In this document: one piece after another, positions 63,535-64,000 of the stretch
How the letters are laid out: each line of letters starts with the position of its first letter
Numbering within the stretch: position 1 is the stretch's first letter
Source: Plotosus lineatus
Lineage: Eukaryota; Chordata; Actinopteri; Siluriformes; Plotosidae
Direction of reading: 5' to 3'
NCBI GenBank assembly: GCA_024760905.1
Contig: CM045729.1
Span: forward strand, 52,103,580-52,167,579
Length of the DNA: 64,000 nucleotides
The notes under the pieces: model-generated
Database searches by the model: none
The model's input: the letters and a program-made list of their open reading frames with translations, nothing else
Told to the model about the DNA's origin: nothing
Position numbers and translations under genes: made by a program

Positions 63535-64000
63535 TGAGATATTACACACTCAGATGACATTGTGATCTGTAGTGAGAGCAGAGAACAAGTGCAGGAAAAT
63601 CTAGAGAGGTGGAGGTATGCCCTGGAAAGGAGAGGAATGAAGGTTAGCCTCAGAAAATCAGAATACATGTGTGTGAATGAGAAGGACCCAGGAGGAACGG
63701 TGATGTTACAGGGAGCAGAGATAACGAAGGTGGAGGATTTTAAGTACTTAGGCTCAACAATCCACAGCAATGGAGAGTGTGGAAAAGAGGTGAAGAAGCA
63801 TGTGCAGGCAGGCTGGAATGGTTGGAGAAAAGTATCCGGTGTGATGTGCGATAGGAGAGTGTCAGCAAGAATGAAGGGAAAAGTGTACAAGACGGTGGTG
63901 AGGCCAGCGATGTTGTATGGCTTAGAAACAGTGGCGCTGAGGAAAAGGCAGGAGGCAGAGCTGGAGGTAGCAGAGATGAAAATGTTGAGGTTCTCTCTGG
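63535..64000 (+). mobile_element. RTE-type LINE, 5'-truncated, open to the window end
   Basis: From 63538 the plus frame stays open for about 154 codons and runs off the window. It begins just before SDDIVICSESREQVQENLER, where the family has FADD at the reverse transcriptase catalytic box, so the insertion is truncated inside that domain. It continues with ERRGMKVSLRKSEYMCVNEK, EDFKYLGSTIHSNGECGKEV, VSGVMCDRRVSARMKGKVYK, and RPAMLYGLETVALRKRQEAE, the thumb and C-terminal region of RTE-clade LINEs. No stops or frameshifts were seen, which suggests a younger copy than LINE-A and LINE-B. An antisense frame at 63507-63890 is a shadow. Confidence 0.88.

Noticed and set aside
63507..63890. 127-codon minus-strand frame
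   Set aside because: Antisense of the RTE-type LINE, whose plus frame has clear family motifs.

Overview
The window looks like non-coding DNA from a ray-finned fish genome. The evidence is many long (GT)n, (CT)n, (GATA)n and (ATT)n microsatellites, an AT-rich background, several tRNA-headed SINE families, and mixed LINE and DNA-transposon relics of kinds I know from teleosts. A catfish-like or other ostariophysan source is possible but unproven. I found no exon of a host gene, no structural RNA gene and no CRISPR array. Nearly every protein-like reading frame is a decayed transposon gene, the antisense of one, or translated microsatellite. The window is best read as an intergenic or long intronic region.

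Layout. 0-3.7 kb: unique DNA with SINE pieces and a LINE 3' end. 3.7-7.4 kb: a nearly complete but dead LINE ('LINE-A') on the minus strand. 7.5-9.4 kb: a cluster of four SINEs. 9.4-21 kb: mostly unique sequence with microsatellites. 21-25 kb: a cluster of DNA-transposon relics, including a TA-flanked element with another inverted-repeat element nested in it and a foldback element with a telomere-like TTAGGG core. 25.2-25.5 kb: a GATA/GACA array. 31.7-33.2 kb: a Tc1-like transposon with a broken transposase. 34.2-37.0 kb: a 5'-inverted ('twin-primed') second LINE ('LINE-B') with matching 12-bp target duplications. 37-52 kb: unique sequence with microsatellites and three SINE types. 52.36-52.60 kb: a perfect 111-bp-arm palindrome. 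57.3-58.7 kb: a hAT element with an 8-bp target duplication inserted into an RTE-type LINE fragment. 63.5 kb to the end: an RTE-type LINE whose frame is still open.

How the parts relate. Two main SINE families (here A and B) have different tRNA-like heads but share one 3' tail. A head-A copy at 48.3 kb, a head-A copy at 18.3 kb and a body-B copy at 45.1 kb carry other tails, the last resembling the RTE LINE end in this window. This fits SINEs parasitising several LINEs by exchanging tails. Element names such as Tc1-like, hAT, RTE-like and Tigger-like rest on remembered family features and visible motifs, not on a database search. LINE-A, LINE-B, SINE A, B and C are labels for this report only.
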